From: Shinisaurus crocodilurus
Taxonomy: Eukaryota; Chordata; Lepidosauria; Squamata; Shinisauridae
NCBI GenBank assembly: GCA_021292165.1
Contig: CM037876.1
Location: 312,182,492 to 312,246,491 of the forward strand
DNA: 64,000 nucleotides
Direction of reading: 5' to 3'
In this document: one piece after another, positions 32,618-43,449 of the stretch
Position numbering within the stretch: the first letter of the stretch is position 1
Layout: every line of letters begins with the position of its first letter
The notes under the pieces: generated by a model
The model's input: only the letters and a program-made list of their open reading frames with translations
What the model was told of the DNA's origin: nothing
Database searches by the model: none
Made by a program: the position numbers and the translations under genes

Positions 32618-32876
32618 TTATTTATTGATTTATTTATTTATTTATTATTGTTATATTTATATCCTGCCTTCCCTCCAAGGAGTCCAAAGTGGCACCCATG
32701 ATCCTCCTCCTGCTGCTCTCTGTTTTTATCCTCACAACAACCTTGGGAGGTAGGCTAGGCTGAGAGTCAGCGACTGGCCCAAAGTCACCCAGGGAGCTTC
32801 ATGGCTGAGTGGGGACTAGAACCTGGGTCTCCCGAGTACCAGACCAGCACTCTAACGACTACGCCACACTGGCTCT
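32618..32876 (-). mobile_element. MIR-like tRNA SINE with L2-type tail
   Basis: TTATATCCTGCCTTCC..., CACAACAACCTTGGGAGGTA, then GGGACTAGAACCTGGGTCTC and ACGACTACGCCACACTGGCT on the + strand: a full-length reversed copy. Confidence 0.85.
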
Positions 32877-32936
32877 TCGGACAAGTCTCTGTACCCATTA
32901 TTTTTTTTCCTGATCCAGGTAAAAAGCAGCTTCATG

Positions 32937-32939
<3 letters not shown>

Positions 32940-32972
<33 letters not shown>
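32940..32972 (+). repeat. (GT)n microsatellite
   Basis: About 16 uninterrupted GT units. Confidence 0.95.
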
Positions 32973-32974
<2 letters not shown>

Positions 32975-33134
32975 ATTGTCATCAGGAAAATGACCTGGGG
33001 AAAAGAGATCTTTTTTTTTTTTTTAACAAACCTCTGCGTGCCGCAATCCTGATCTTCAGTGGTGATGTGTTGATGCATCTCTGTTGTAACGGGGGGGGGG
33101 CAGTCACTTGGGGGGCTCTGCCTGTCACTCACTG

Positions 33135-33260
33135 GCCCAGCACCCGCTTTGCATGCGGCTGGTCACATGTTCAGTCACCAGCACCTCCAGAGGGAGGACC
33201 TCAGGGGGCTGAACCGAGGACGGCCCTTGCCTGAGCCCCTGGAAAGCCCCCGTCCTCAGC
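33135..33260 (+). mobile_element. tRNA-Ala-derived SINE (diverged)
   Basis: GCACCCGCTTTGCATGCGGC, TTCAGTCACCAGCACCTCC, then AGCCCCTGGAAAGCCCCCGT. Confidence 0.65.
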
Positions 33261-33306
33261 ATTGCTCTGCATAGGTGTGCTCCCTCTGAATATGGTTCCA
33301 TCTAGG

Positions 33307-33520
33307 TTTTATTTTATTTATTTATTATATTTATACCCTGCCTTTTTTCCTGCAAGGAACCCAAGGCGGCTTACATAATCCTCCTCCTCTCCATTTTATC
33401 CTCACAACAACCCTGTGAGGTAGGCTAGGCTGAGAGTCAGCAACTGGCCCAAAGTCACCCAGTGAGTTTCATGGCTGAGCGGGGACTAGAACCCGGATCT
33501 CCCGAGTCCAACACTCTCAT
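33307..33520 (-). mobile_element. MIR-like tRNA SINE, 5' end missing
   Basis: TTATACCCTGCCTTTTTTCC to AACCCGGATCTCCCGAGTCC; the tRNA 5' third is lost after CCAACACTCTC. Confidence 0.8.
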
Positions 33521-33529
33521 GGAGCTCTG

Positions 33530-34670
33530 CTGCTGCTGCTGCAAGAATTGGCCTACCCCCCCTATAAAACCTTCCCAGCCAGTGTGGCAGTGAGTTCCAT
33601 AGGTTTACTACACACTGGGTGAAACAGTACTACCTTTCCCCCATTGAACCTGCCGCCGCTCGATTTAATTGGGTGACCTCCAAGTTTTAGTTCCTGAAAG
33701 ATTTGAGAGAGAAGAGGAAATTGCGCTGTTCTTTGACCTGGAAAGGGGGGTTTGTGGGGGGGTGGTGAGTGAAAGTAGACCCATGGGTAGGAAAACAAAA
33801 CCATTATTGGCTTTTTAAACAAACATTCCGGTGTGAATGCATAACTTGAAATGAGTGCATGAGAGTTTGGTAAATGGCTTATCTTCTTGCACCTTTTGGG
33901 GATGCAGCACTGTAGGCTGCATCCCTCTTCGTTTTTTTTTTTTTTCCCCATCTCTCTTTGCTCTTTTGTCCATTTTGCTTCCGATTCTTTTTTCCACACA
34001 GAAGATCTCTTCTTTTTCTTTTTCTTTTCTGCTTCGGAGAAGCTCAAAATGCAATAGCGGAGCAGCCGCCTGCGGTTTCCTGCAGTTTGTGAATCCCCAT
34101 AATTTTAAATGAAAAAGCAGGACTGGAGCCAGAAGATGCTCAACAAAATGACACGCAGAAGGATGTTCCTCAGGAAATGAATATTTGCATTTAAATTCTT
34201 CCTTTGCTTTGTTTTCTCTTTGGTTGCATTCCATGCCTTGAAGACAAGTGTTCGTTTCTTGGGCATGGCAGACTATTAAAGTAGGATAGATCTTATAGTA
34301 GTTGGCCAAAATCCATCTTCTTCCCACTTTTTGGATTTTTCTTTTTTTTTTTTTAAAGGGTGATATTGTAGTATATGACAATTTAATTTGGAAAAAAAAA
34401 TAGTGTAAGTCCATACACCTAAGGCTCAATCCAGAAGAAATTGCTGCTGCACAATTCCCGCTGAACTGAATAGAAAGAGAGTTACTGCCCTGGGGACTGT
34501 ATGTCTCTAACAGATGGTGCCCGTTCTAATAATCTGCCTGGGTGATAGTTTGCACCCTCATTTGTGTATTCTGCAAGGTGTGTCTGCAGAGAAAGAGATG
34601 TGACTTTAACATGCTTTGCCATCCTTTTTGCAACTCAACACATCAGTGCTGTTCTTTCATCCTTCCTACC
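33530..34670. other. intergenic stretch, nothing recognised
   Basis: T- and A-rich tracts give long low-complexity open frames on the minus strand (up to 204 codons, Lys/Glu-rich). They show no domain and no gene structure. Confidence 0.5.
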
Positions 34671-34837
34671 TCCCTGGTAATGTGGAACTCACCACAAGAT
34701 GTAGCAAGGGCCCAGCCTTCCCTAACCCAGATGCGTTGGACTGCAACTCCCATCAACCCCAGCCAGCATAGCCATTGGCCATCTGGAGGGCAGCAGCTTG
34801 CAGAAAGCAGCTGTGGGCCAACAAGCTTCTGGCACAA

Positions 34838-34960
34838 TCCTATGCTGGTTTAGACAGAAAAAAAGTCCTACAACTCCCAGCATGCCCCAGACAGCATGGC
34901 TGATGGTCAGGAATGCTGGGAGTTGAAGTCCAAAACACCTGGAGATCTATTTTCTGCCTG
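34838..34960. mobile_element. GCAATCCT-type MITE fused with a family B-like piece
   Basis: GGCACAATCCTATGCTGG and TTTAGACAGAAAAAAAGTCC match the MITE at 5840; the right side GGGAGTTGAAGTCC and GGAGATCTA differs. Confidence 0.5.
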
Positions 34961-35161
34961 CCCCCGCCCCCAGGGTTAGACCAATAAATGGAATTAATGG
35001 CCACTACTAGCCATGATGGCTATATGGAGGCTCTCAGTTCAGAGGAAGCATGCCGCTGAATACCAGTTGCAGAGAAAGAACGGCGGGACAAGGCTGTTGT
35101 CCTCATCTCCTGTTTGCGTGCTTCTTCAAGGCGTTGTTTTAATACTGAGTACCTTTATACC

Positions 35162-35385
35162 CCACGTCAAACGAATCCTTAGTTTACAGGACCATCTTCC
35201 GTCTGGTAACCTGTGTCCTCACTGTGGGAAGCTGTGTGGATCTAGAATTGGCCACAGTCACTTACGGACCCATCGCTAGAGTCTACACAATTTTTTTTTA
35301 GAATGTCCTCTTTTTATAATTTTCTTTTTGTAATTTTATCCTGGAAGACAATCTTATTCGGTCACGAGTGATCGCCTACTACTAC
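35162..35385 (+). mobile_element. 3' end of the zinc-finger-tailed LINE, + strand copy
   Basis: Encodes LQDHLPSGNLCPHCGKLCG then SRIGHSHLRTHR and a stop at 35277-35279; one residue of the finger loop is missing relative to 10246. The 3' UTR ends CACGAGTGATCGCC. Confidence 0.85.
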
Positions 35386-35796
35386 CCCACCTTGTGTCCA
35401 AGAGGGAACTCAAGGTGGCTGATGAGGTCAATTTCCCCGATATCTGTTGGGAGACAAATTCTGCCAAACATGGCCCCTCCAAGAAAATCCTGACCTGTGT
35501 TGCTGATAACTTCCTCCTACAGAAAGTGGAGGAAGGAACTAGAGGATCGGCTATCCTTGACCTGATTCTAACCAACAGATATGAGTTAGTGGATAAAGTG
35601 GCAGTTTCGGGAACTCTGGGAGAAAGTGACCATGTTATACTTGAGTTCTTGATTCTAAGGGGAGCAAAAGCTGAGTGTAGCCAAACACGTACCCTGGATT
35701 TTAGGAAAGCCAATTTTAACAAACTCAGAACAATTATAAGTAAGATCCCATGGCAAGCGACTCTAATGAGAAAAGGAGCCCAGGAGGGGTGGGAGT

Positions 35797-35961
35797 CAGG
35801 GCCGGTGCTACCATTAGGCCAACTAGGCAGCTGCCTAGGGCGCAGGGCTAAAGGGGGCGCCAGAAACGCCTTGAAAAAAAATACAGCGCTCTCAAGTGGG
35901 AAGGGGGGGCGCTAAATATCTGATCTTGCCTAGGGCACCAAACTGCCTTGCACCGGTCCTG
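35797..35961 (+). mobile_element. hAT MITE nested in CR1 (CAGGGCCGG ends)
   Basis: Begins CAGGGCCGGTGCTACCATTA, ends TTGCACCGGTCCTG; inverted ends CAGGGCCGGTGC / GCACCGGTCCTG. Perfect 8-bp TSD GTGGGAGT at 35789-35796 and 35962-35969. The interior has GGGGGCGC words. Confidence 0.92.
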
Positions 35962-36649
35962 GTGGGAGTTTTTAAAAAAGGAAATTCTAAAAGCACATTT
36001 GCAAACAATTCCAACTAGGAAAAAAAGGTAGAAAACAGAAGAAGCCAATGTGGCTTCACAAAAAGCTTAGAGATAACCTGAAAACAAAAAAGGACACATA
36101 TAGGAAATAGAAGGCCAGGCTACAAGGGAAGAAGAGTACAGGCAGGTAGCACAGAACTGCAGGGATGGTGTCAGAGGAAGGCTAAAGCCGAGAATGAGCT
36201 GAGGCTAGCAAGGGATGCTAAAAGCGACCCCAAAAAAAGCTTTCTTCAGATAGGTGCATAGTAAAAAACAGAAGAAAGAAATGGTGGTTCAGCTATTCAG
36301 TGAGGATGGCAAAATGATAACAGATGATAAAGAAAAGGCAGAAGTGTTCAATTCCTACTTTGGCTCAGTCTTCTCCCAAAAGAGGGTCTATGACACCCCC
36401 CACCCCATGCCCGGCAAACCTGAAGTACAAGCTGAAGGGGCAGGATTGCAGCTTGAGATTGATAGGCAAATGGTCAAGGAACACCTGATTACTTTGAACT
36501 AGTTCAAATCTCCAGGGCCCAGTGAACTGCATCCTAGAGTAATAAAGGAACTGGCAGAAGAACTCTCTATGTCTATTAGCTTGGAGAAATCATGGAGGAC
36601 AGGTGAAGTGCCAGATGACTGGAGGAGGGCAAATGTTGTTCCTATTTTT

Positions 36650-36806
36650 TTTCATAGATTTCATAGATCACAGAGTTGGAAGGAGCCTACAAGGCCATCG
36701 AGTCCAACCCCCTGCTCAATGCAGGAAACTAGAGGAGGGTCTCCCATCCAAGTAATAACCAGGCCTGACCCTGCTTAGCTTTCCACACTCAGACAAGCTG
36801 AGCCAA
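36650..36806 (-). mobile_element. 5S rRNA-headed SINE with CR1 tail, copy 2 (nested in CR1)
   Basis: On the + strand: CR1 tail first (CATAGATCACAGAGTTGGAA, CAATGCAGGAAACTAGAGG), then the 5S part in reverse, with box C (GTCTCCCATCCAAGTAATAA) and box A (CCTGCTTAGCTTTCCACAC). Interrupts the CR1 reading frame just after NVVPIF. Confidence 0.92.
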
Positions 36807-37533
36807 GAAGGAGGAACCTGGGACTTATAGGCCAGTCAGTCTGACATCAATCCCCGGGAAAATTCTAGAGCAGATTATAAAGAAGTCAGTCTGCAAGCAC
36901 CTTGAAAACAATGCAGTGATTACTAGAATCCAAGATGGATTTGTCAAGAACAAATCCTGCCAGACCAATCTGATCTCATTTTTTGATTGGGTAACCTCCC
37001 TTGTGGATTGTGGGCATGCTGTGGACATCATATATCTTGACTTCAGCAAAGCTTTCGACAAAGTGCCTCATGATCTCCTGATTAGCAAACTAGCTGAAAC
37101 TGGGCTAGATGGAACAACTATCAGGTAGATCCACAATTGGCTACAGAACCGGACTCAAAGAGTGCTTATCAATGGTACCTTCTCAAACTGGGGAGAGGTA
37201 ACAAGTGGGGTACCGCAGGGCTCAGTCCTGGTCCCAGTGCTATTCAACATTGTTATTAATGACTTGGATGAGGAGGTGCAGGGAATGCTTATCAAATTTG
37301 CAGATGACACAAAGTTGGGTGGAACAGCTAATACTCTGGAAGACAGAAACAAAATTCAAAGTGATCTCGATAGGCTGGAGCGCTGGGCCGAAAACAACAG
37401 AATGAAATTTAATAGGGATAAATGCCAAGTGCTACACCCAGGAAAAAGAAACCAAATGCACAGTTACAGGACGGGGGATACATGGCTCAACAGTTCTACA
37501 AGCGAGAAGGATCTTGGAATTGTTGTAGATCAC

Positions 37534-38370
37534 ATCATCATCATCATCAGGCAATCACTCGTGACCAAGTAAGGTTGTCTTCCGGGATAAAAGGAGGAAA
37601 TTCTAAAGAAGATTGTGTAGACTCTAGCGATGGGTCCGTAAGTGACTGTGGAGGCCAATTCTAGATCTTTTTCGACCGCTAAAATGGTGACCCCACTGGA
37701 CGCGGTAATCCAGTCAGGGGAGAAAGAGGTAGACTATGTTTAGGGCACCTTTTCTAGCCCCCTCCCCATACAGGGTGAGCAGAGTGGATCCTAAATAGGG
37801 CTGCTCAGTCATGGATACAGCTGCCGAGCTGCTCGACTACCTCGTTCCTTGAACAGGGCGACTGAGTCTGCATCCACCGCCCATATGCTGGTCCATGACT
37901 AGGGGCTTCCAGATTCACAGTCCTGCCCCCGTCGCCGTTCGCCAGTCGCCATGGGACTTTTTTTATGTTTGTTTGGTTGGGTTGGGTTGGGTTGGATGGG
38001 TTGGGTTGGAAGACGCCTGTGCGTGAAACTGTTTTATGTGGGGAGATCGGTGCACAACGAATCACCACACAAACTTGACAGAGTACGGCAGAGATCCAAT
38101 GGCACGGTTACCCTGACGATTGGAAAACCATTCTCTGCTGCAGTCTTCATCCGCCTTCACAGCCGTTGTAATTTAGGTTTAATTATCTTCCGCCTGTTCT
38201 GCCGTTGAGGACTTTATGTTTTGGATCGTTCTTTGTCTGGTTCCTCTCCCCGGACCTTACCGCCATGGGTGACCCTACTGGGAGTACATAGCTCCCGACG
38301 GCATTGCTCACAGGATTCATCGGAACACGCAAGCCCACTCACCACTTCAAGGTGACTATCCGGCGAGGGG
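37534..38370 (-). mobile_element. 837-bp composite element with LINE 3' end, nested in CR1
   Basis: Perfect 10-bp TSD TGTAGATCAC at 37524-37533 and 38371-38380. Its + strand left side is (ATC)n and the 3' end of the zinc-finger-tailed LINE, up to the last codons of that ORF. From about 37667 it switches to sequence not seen in the LINE ORF: TTTTTCGACCGCTAAAATGG..., a GGGTT-rich tract at 37975-38010 and, at the far end, GGGAGTACATAGCTCCCGAC. Read on the minus strand, this non-ORF part precedes the LINE 3' end. No intact ORF. Confidence 0.88.
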
Positions 38371-39019
38371 TGTAGATCACAAGCTGAATATGAGCCAGCA
38401 ATGTGATGTGGCTGCAAAAAAGGCAAATGCTAGTTTGGGCTGCAATAACAGAAGTATAGCTTCCAAATCGCATGAAGTACTAGTTCCCTTCTAAGCACTA
38501 GTTAGGCCTCATCTTGAGTACTGCGTCCATTTCTGGGCACCACACTTTAAGAAGGATGCAGACAAACTGGAAAAGGTTCAGAGGGCAACAAAGATGATCA
38601 GGGGACTGGAAACAGAGTCCTATAAGGAGAGACTGAGGGAACTGGGCATGTTTAGCCTTCAGAAGAGAAGACTCCGGGGAGATATGATAGTACTGTTCAA
38701 GTACTTGAAAGGTGGTCACACAGAGGAGGGCCAGGATCTCTTCTCGACCATCCCAGAATGCAGGACACAGAATAATGAGCTCAAGTCACAGGAAGCCAGA
38801 TTCCACCTGGACATCAGGAAAAACTTCCTGTTAGAGCAATATGCCAATCGAACCAACTACCTAGGGAGGTGGTGGGCTCTCCCACACTGGAGGCATTCAA
38901 GGTACGGCTGGACAGCCATCTGTCAGGGATGCTTTGACTTGGGTTCCTGCATTGAGCAGGGGGTTGGACTCGATGGCCTTGTAGGCCCCTTCCAACTCTA
39001 AATTATTCCATGATTCCCA

Positions 39020-39470
39020 GGTGGCCTTCCATCAAGAAACTGACCAGAGCTAGACTTGCTTAGCTTCAGGCAGGTGGCTGCATCATGTGCCTCCAGATCA
39101 TGCCCTGCAACCACCAGGTTGGTGATGGCAGAGCACAATAGCAGCAGCAGACTGTTGGAGGATTTGGGAAGGAGTCGGTCCTATACTGGTTAGGCCGAAG
39201 CAGAGTTTTCCCCCTTATGCGCAGCCTGGTTATTGAAACTGGTTATCAACACGTGGGTGGCTAAACCCTGCTAAAAGGCTCTTAAAAGGAAACGGATTGT
39301 CCAAACAAGTTTTAAAACTAATGAAGAGATTTATTAGTTTTACTTACAATTCAATTATTCATATATGCAGGATGCATATAGGTAGATTAGAGTCTTGAGT
39401 GTTAAGAGTCTGCTTCATTAGAGATCACTGGCTGGAAGCCAGCTCAGACGTGAGTTCATCAGGTTGGGGG

Positions 39471-39501
<31 letters not shown>

Positions 39502-39660
39502 TGCTGGCCACAGAGAGGCCGGAAGTAGGGGTTAGAAAACAAGCACCCTGGGGATTTTTCAATTAACCCTTTCCTCCCACTCTAACTAGTGGTTACATTA
39601 CCTCGTTGATTGAAGCAGGCAATATTACAATTTCCATCACAGACTTCACCCAACAAACAC
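39020..39660. other. intergenic stretch, nothing recognised
   Basis: Apart from the AG run I see no feature. The segment GAAGAGATTTATTAGTTTTA at 39323 could be the reversed poly(A) region of an old repeat. Confidence 0.4.
39469..39500 (+). repeat. (AG)n microsatellite
   Basis: About 14 AG units, starting in GAGGGAGAG. Confidence 0.95.
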
Positions 39661-39688
39661 ACACGCACACAGGACTTGTTTCTAAGTA

Positions 39689-39942
39689 CAGTCATGCCTT
39701 GGATTGAGAGCATAATTCGTTCCGGAAACGTGCTTGTAATCCAAAACACTCTTATATCAAAACGAAATCCCCCCCCCAAAAAAAGATTGTACAGAGATTT
39801 TTAATTTAAGCCATACGACAGTACTTGTATTGCAAGAAGTCGCTTGTATATCAAGTTTAAAAAAATTAAATAAATATTTAAAAAATTGCTTGTCTTGCAA
39901 AACGCTCTCAAACCAAGTTACTTGCAATCCAAGGTATTACTG
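39689..39942 (+). mobile_element. Tc1/mariner-like MITE, copy 2
   Basis: CAGTCATGCCTTGGATTGAG to GCAATCCAAGGTATTACTG, TA on both sides. Close in sequence to copies at 18685 and 54849. Confidence 0.92.
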
Positions 39943-39949
39943 TAGATGC

Positions 39950-40970
39950 TTTTAAAGTAAATAACAGTAACGTAAGATTTCTTAGAAACTATAAGCTTGA
40001 TGGTTACAGACGTTGTAGGCGCAGTTTCTTAAATGTTACTCATGTTGTGAAGTAAGGAAAACCACAGAACAATTCTCCTTGCCAATCCCCAGCGAGCATC
40101 AGTTAGCTCTGTTAACTGTAGTAGAATGTCCTAACTATCAGGAAGTGGTAGAATGGAATTCTAACCTGTTGCTAGAGCCCATTAAAGCCGCCCTCGTCCA
40201 TAGCCTCCGTAATTACAAGACTTCACCAGTAAGTGCAGGCAGCGTTTATTTGTAAGCCTTTGCCTCCAGTTATAGCACAGAGACCAAGCCAGCTTGTAGA
40301 GTTACCCCTCAGGGTAAGGAATTACGCCTTCCCCACTTCCTGGCTTTAAGTCCCAAAAATGTCCAACTCTCCCTTTCTGAAGCACTGGCCTTTCCAGTGG
40401 CACTTTCTTCAGTAGAGCTTGCCCGCTCCTCGGGAAGTGGCTCTCCAGACCGAGCTGCAGGCGAGGCTTTGCTTGCAGGTGCCTCCGAAAGATGCCAAGC
40501 CCAGGCCTGGATGCGCCTGAGGGCTTTCGGTAGCTGCCAGCTGGGAAGTGCCCGCTCTCCCAGCAAGGGAAGCCGCGGGCGGTGGCTGCAAGTGAGGGCC
40601 TCATCCAGCCTCTGCCTGGGCAGGGAGTGTCTGTCTGTCCGTCCTCTTGCTCTCCCCAGCCCATCTTCCCTTCCTTTGCTCTTCCCACCGCCCTCCTGCT
40701 CTGGCCCCTGCCTTCCCAGAGCTGTGTAGCCACACATCTGGATGAAGCCCAGCTGTTGCTGCTGGGGGCTTCACTCTCCCACACCTCTGCTGTGCTGCCC
40801 TTCTCAGCTCCAGTCCCCCCCCCCCCCCAGGCAGGACTCCCTTTTAACTGTATACTCGGAGCTGGCTGCCTGGGAGTTTTCAGCCAGAGAAGGAGGGTGA
40901 CTCGATCCGGCAAGTCCTGGGGGACTGTTCCACTAGGCAACGTCCAGCATTCCCTCCCAAGTCAATCAAG
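39950..40970. other. intergenic stretch, nothing recognised
   Basis: 40300-40870 is GC-richer, with overlapping open frames of up to 212 codons on the minus strand. These have no domain and no supporting splice or start context, and a C-run sits at 40828. Confidence 0.45.
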
Positions 40971-40972
40971 TG

Positions 40973-41164
40973 GTTTATTTATTTATTATATTTATACCCC
41001 GCCTTTTTTCCTACAAGGAACCCAAGGCGGCTTACATAATCCTCCTCCTCCTCTCCATGTTATCCTCACAACAACCCTGTGAGGTAGGTTAGGCTGGGAG
41101 TCAGTGACTGGCCCAAAGTCACCCAGTGAGTTTCATGGCTGAGCGGGGACTAGAACCCGGATCT
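40973..41164 (-). mobile_element. MIR-like tRNA SINE, joined to a family A MITE arm
   Basis: TTTATACCCCGCCTTTTTTC to AACCCGGATCTCCT; the 5' end is replaced at 41166-41209 by the right arm of a family A hAT MITE (GTAGGCCAAAAACATCTGG to AACACTG). Confidence 0.82.
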
Positions 41165-41689
41165 CCTGTAGGCCAAAAACATCTGGAGACCCAAGGTTGG
41201 AGAACACTGTTAATATGTAGTACCTTTAACCCCCACCTTGTGTTCAAGAGGGAACTCAAGGTAGCTGATGTGGTCTTCCCAGCCGCTTTTACACCCACTG
41301 GGGGAAAGATTCAGGCACTCCTGGCTGTTCCTCAGTGAATGTAAAAGCAACGGGGGGGGGGGGATTTTTTTTAGTGTAAAAACAGCACAAAGGGGGAAGA
41401 TTGAAAAAACCCCTTCCCCCACTTCTCCACCAGACTTCCACTTGAAATTTCATCCTCGTCATCTGCATTGTGTAAAATCAAACCCCGAAAAGAATCGCGG
41501 TGCAGCAGCCACTTTATCTATTTTTATTTATTTCTTATTGTGGAGGGGGGGGCTGGCTGGCCCGCCACACCCCCACCCTTACCTACCCCAAAGGAACCAA
41601 GACCCCCCAGAGATCTCAAGGTACCAGATTGCCAAGCCTCAGCTCCTTGCAACCCTACTTGAATCTCTGTTCAGGGACTCGCCTTTAAT

Positions 41690-42300
41690 TCTGTAACCTG
41701 GATTTAGATACTGAAGCCACAGAGCAACTACAACACCCATGTGGGGTAAAACCAAGACAAGGTTTATTCTGGTAGCATTTTACAACAAAAGGTGGGAAAT
41801 GAGAGAAGCACAAAAGAGAGAGAGAGACGCTTTAGCACACAGAAATAGAGCTACAAAACAATAAAACCTGATTCCTTAATATCTCTCAGGCACACACTAA
41901 TTACCTGAGGGTCAGCCTTCTTCCAGGGTTAGATCCAGCACAGAATTACCACACCTACCCGAAGGTGCGAGATGGGTAAACTCCCACAAGGCTTGCCTTC
42001 ACTAGAGCCCTCATTCAGCTAATTTCACCAGGAGCTACCTGGGGTCCTTGGCTTACCGCCATTGCCCAACAGCCGGGTAGCCATGCGATCCAAAGACAGA
42101 CAAAGACAAAGGCTACACATTGGGAAATAGCTCTTCCCCCCTCCCCCTTTCTGTTGCTTTCCTGCCTCCAGCCAATTAGAATGAACTTCACCTGGCCTGG
42201 CAGGGGGAGGGAGACTCATGGCTTACTGGGCCTGAACTACATTTGCATATAAAAAGCCCTAGGCCAGCTTCTCCGGGCGTCCAGGCGCCATCCATTCCAT
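41690..42300 (-). mobile_element. possible solo LTR, minus strand
   Basis: On the minus strand there is a TATA-like TTTTTATATGC near 42245 and an AATAAA at about 41762, roughly 480 bases apart, with C/A-rich DNA between. This promoter-to-poly(A) layout suits an LTR of a retroelement. I could not prove TG/CA ends or a TSD and no internal retroviral genes lie nearby. Confidence 0.3.
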
Positions 42301-42309
42301 ATCCGATGC

Positions 42310-43055
42310 TTTATGTACCTTTCGCCTCCTCCCAGCCCCCAACTGGCCTTACTTGATTTACACATGAGGAGGCGTGTGTGTGTGTGTGTACATGTAGGAA
42401 CCCACAAAGGCTCCTTCCTTCACACTTATATTTATTAATCGTCCATCTGGCCAGCCACCCAGCTTCTCTCCCTTCCGGCTTTCACCACAGCAGGTGGGAC
42501 CGGATGTAGCCCAAATTGCAGTGACTTCGCGCCCAGACGGCCACCATCAACAATGAGGCTACACAGACCTGGTAAGCAAGACGGACACTTTGCATAATAA
42601 CCAGAGAGACTTCAGTAGCAGCAGCATAAAAATGTGTGTGGAGGGGGGTGCATAGGAGGGGAAAGTGCATTTTGGAAGGTGGGGGGGGGGGAAGAAAGAG
42701 AAATAATAATTTTGCATCCTAAACATATGACGGGGTGAGCTACTCATCTGGAGGGAGGACTGCTTGCTCTCCCTTCATGGCTTATGAGAGTCATTGTGGA
42801 TGCCCCAATAAGCGAACAGTTCTCACTTTGGGACACTTCAAGCTATTCTATCTGTCCTGTGGGATGCAAAGCCTGTTTGAAAAAAAGAAAATGTCCTATT
42901 GCAGATCTTCGTCCAACAGAATAGAGTCAAACAGCTTTCGACCCATGCTCAGGGGAGCATCCTCCATTCTTACTTTCCAGGTAGTCCTGTGTTTCAGAGC
43001 ATCCTGAGCTGAGCGTTTCTGAAAACAGCTAATTGACATCAAGGGACAAGAAGTG
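42310..43055. other. intergenic stretch, nothing recognised
   Basis: A GT run at 42374-42388, a G-run at 42680; otherwise no family or exon recognised. Confidence 0.45.
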
Positions 43056-43060
43056 TCCCC

Positions 43061-43123
43061 CGCTGGGGCATGCCGGGAGTTGTAGGCCAAAAACATCTGG
43101 GGGCCCAAGGTTGGAGAACACTG
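43061..43123 (+). mobile_element. family A hAT MITE, right arm only
   Basis: CGCTGGGGCATGCCGGGAGT to TTGGAGAACACTG; the left arm is missing. Confidence 0.82.
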
Positions 43124-43269
43124 CTTTTAGCCTGACCCGCACTGCTCTTCTTGCTTTCTTTTAATATTCAAGTAAGAAAAGGAGAGGGAAAGACAGGCCT
43201 CTCTTCTTCCCAAGGCAAACCTCACCGCTGGACAGGACACGTATTTTTAAGCGTCTTTCTTACAGTGTG

Positions 43270-43390
43270 AGGCGGCCTGCTTCAACCCTGTTTGCCCTCC
43301 AGACGTTTTGGACTTCCCCAGCTCCCATCAGACCCAGCCAGCGTGGATGATGGAAGTTGTACTCCCAAGACATCGGGGGAGCCGGAGTGG
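43270..43390 (+). mobile_element. hAT MITE remnant, family B
   Basis: TTTGCCCTCCAGACGTTTTG and GCTCCCATCAGACCCAGCCA, then GATGGAAGTTGTACTCC. Confidence 0.45.
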
Positions 43391-43449
43391 GGGGGGGGGA
43401 AGTCCGATGTGTGAAGTGTGAATGGGACAAACACGCGGGTTTCAATACA

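Larger units (their letters stand above)
35429..39017 (+). mobile_element. CR1 LINE, long copy with three nested insertions
   Basis: From the endonuclease domain (DICWETNSAKHGPSKKIL, TRGSAILDLILTNRYELV, GESDHVILEF) through the linker (YFGSVFSQKR) to reverse transcriptase: WRTGEVPDDWRRANVVPIF, DGFVKNKSCQTNLISFFDW, YLDFSKAFDKVPHDLL, SGVPQGSVLVPVLFNI and the catalytic FADDTKLGG (Asp-Asp at 37303-37308). It ends with the CR1 C-terminus and 3' UTR to 39017. Insertions: hAT MITE 35797-35961, 5S-headed SINE 36650-36806, composite element 37534-38370. An in-frame TAG at 37126 and several frameshifts make it non-functional. Without insertions it is about 2.4 kb, 5'-truncated. It is the only copy here that keeps the RT domain. 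Confidence 0.93.

Noticed and set aside
33815..34429. 204-codon Lys/Glu-rich minus-strand frame
   Set aside because: It reads through T-runs on the + strand; no start context, domain or splice pattern.
35013..35279. C2H2 zinc-finger peptide as a host transcription factor
   Set aside because: The single finger ends a LINE ORF; the same end recurs at 10246 and 23100 with LINE 3' tails.
39230..40320. A second LTR-like block around the Tc1 MITE
   Set aside because: I could find neither matching ends nor a promoter/poly(A) pair.
40302..40940. 212-codon minus-strand frame in GC-richer DNA
   Set aside because: No recognisable domain, overlaps equally long frames on the other strand, typical of composition-driven chance frames.
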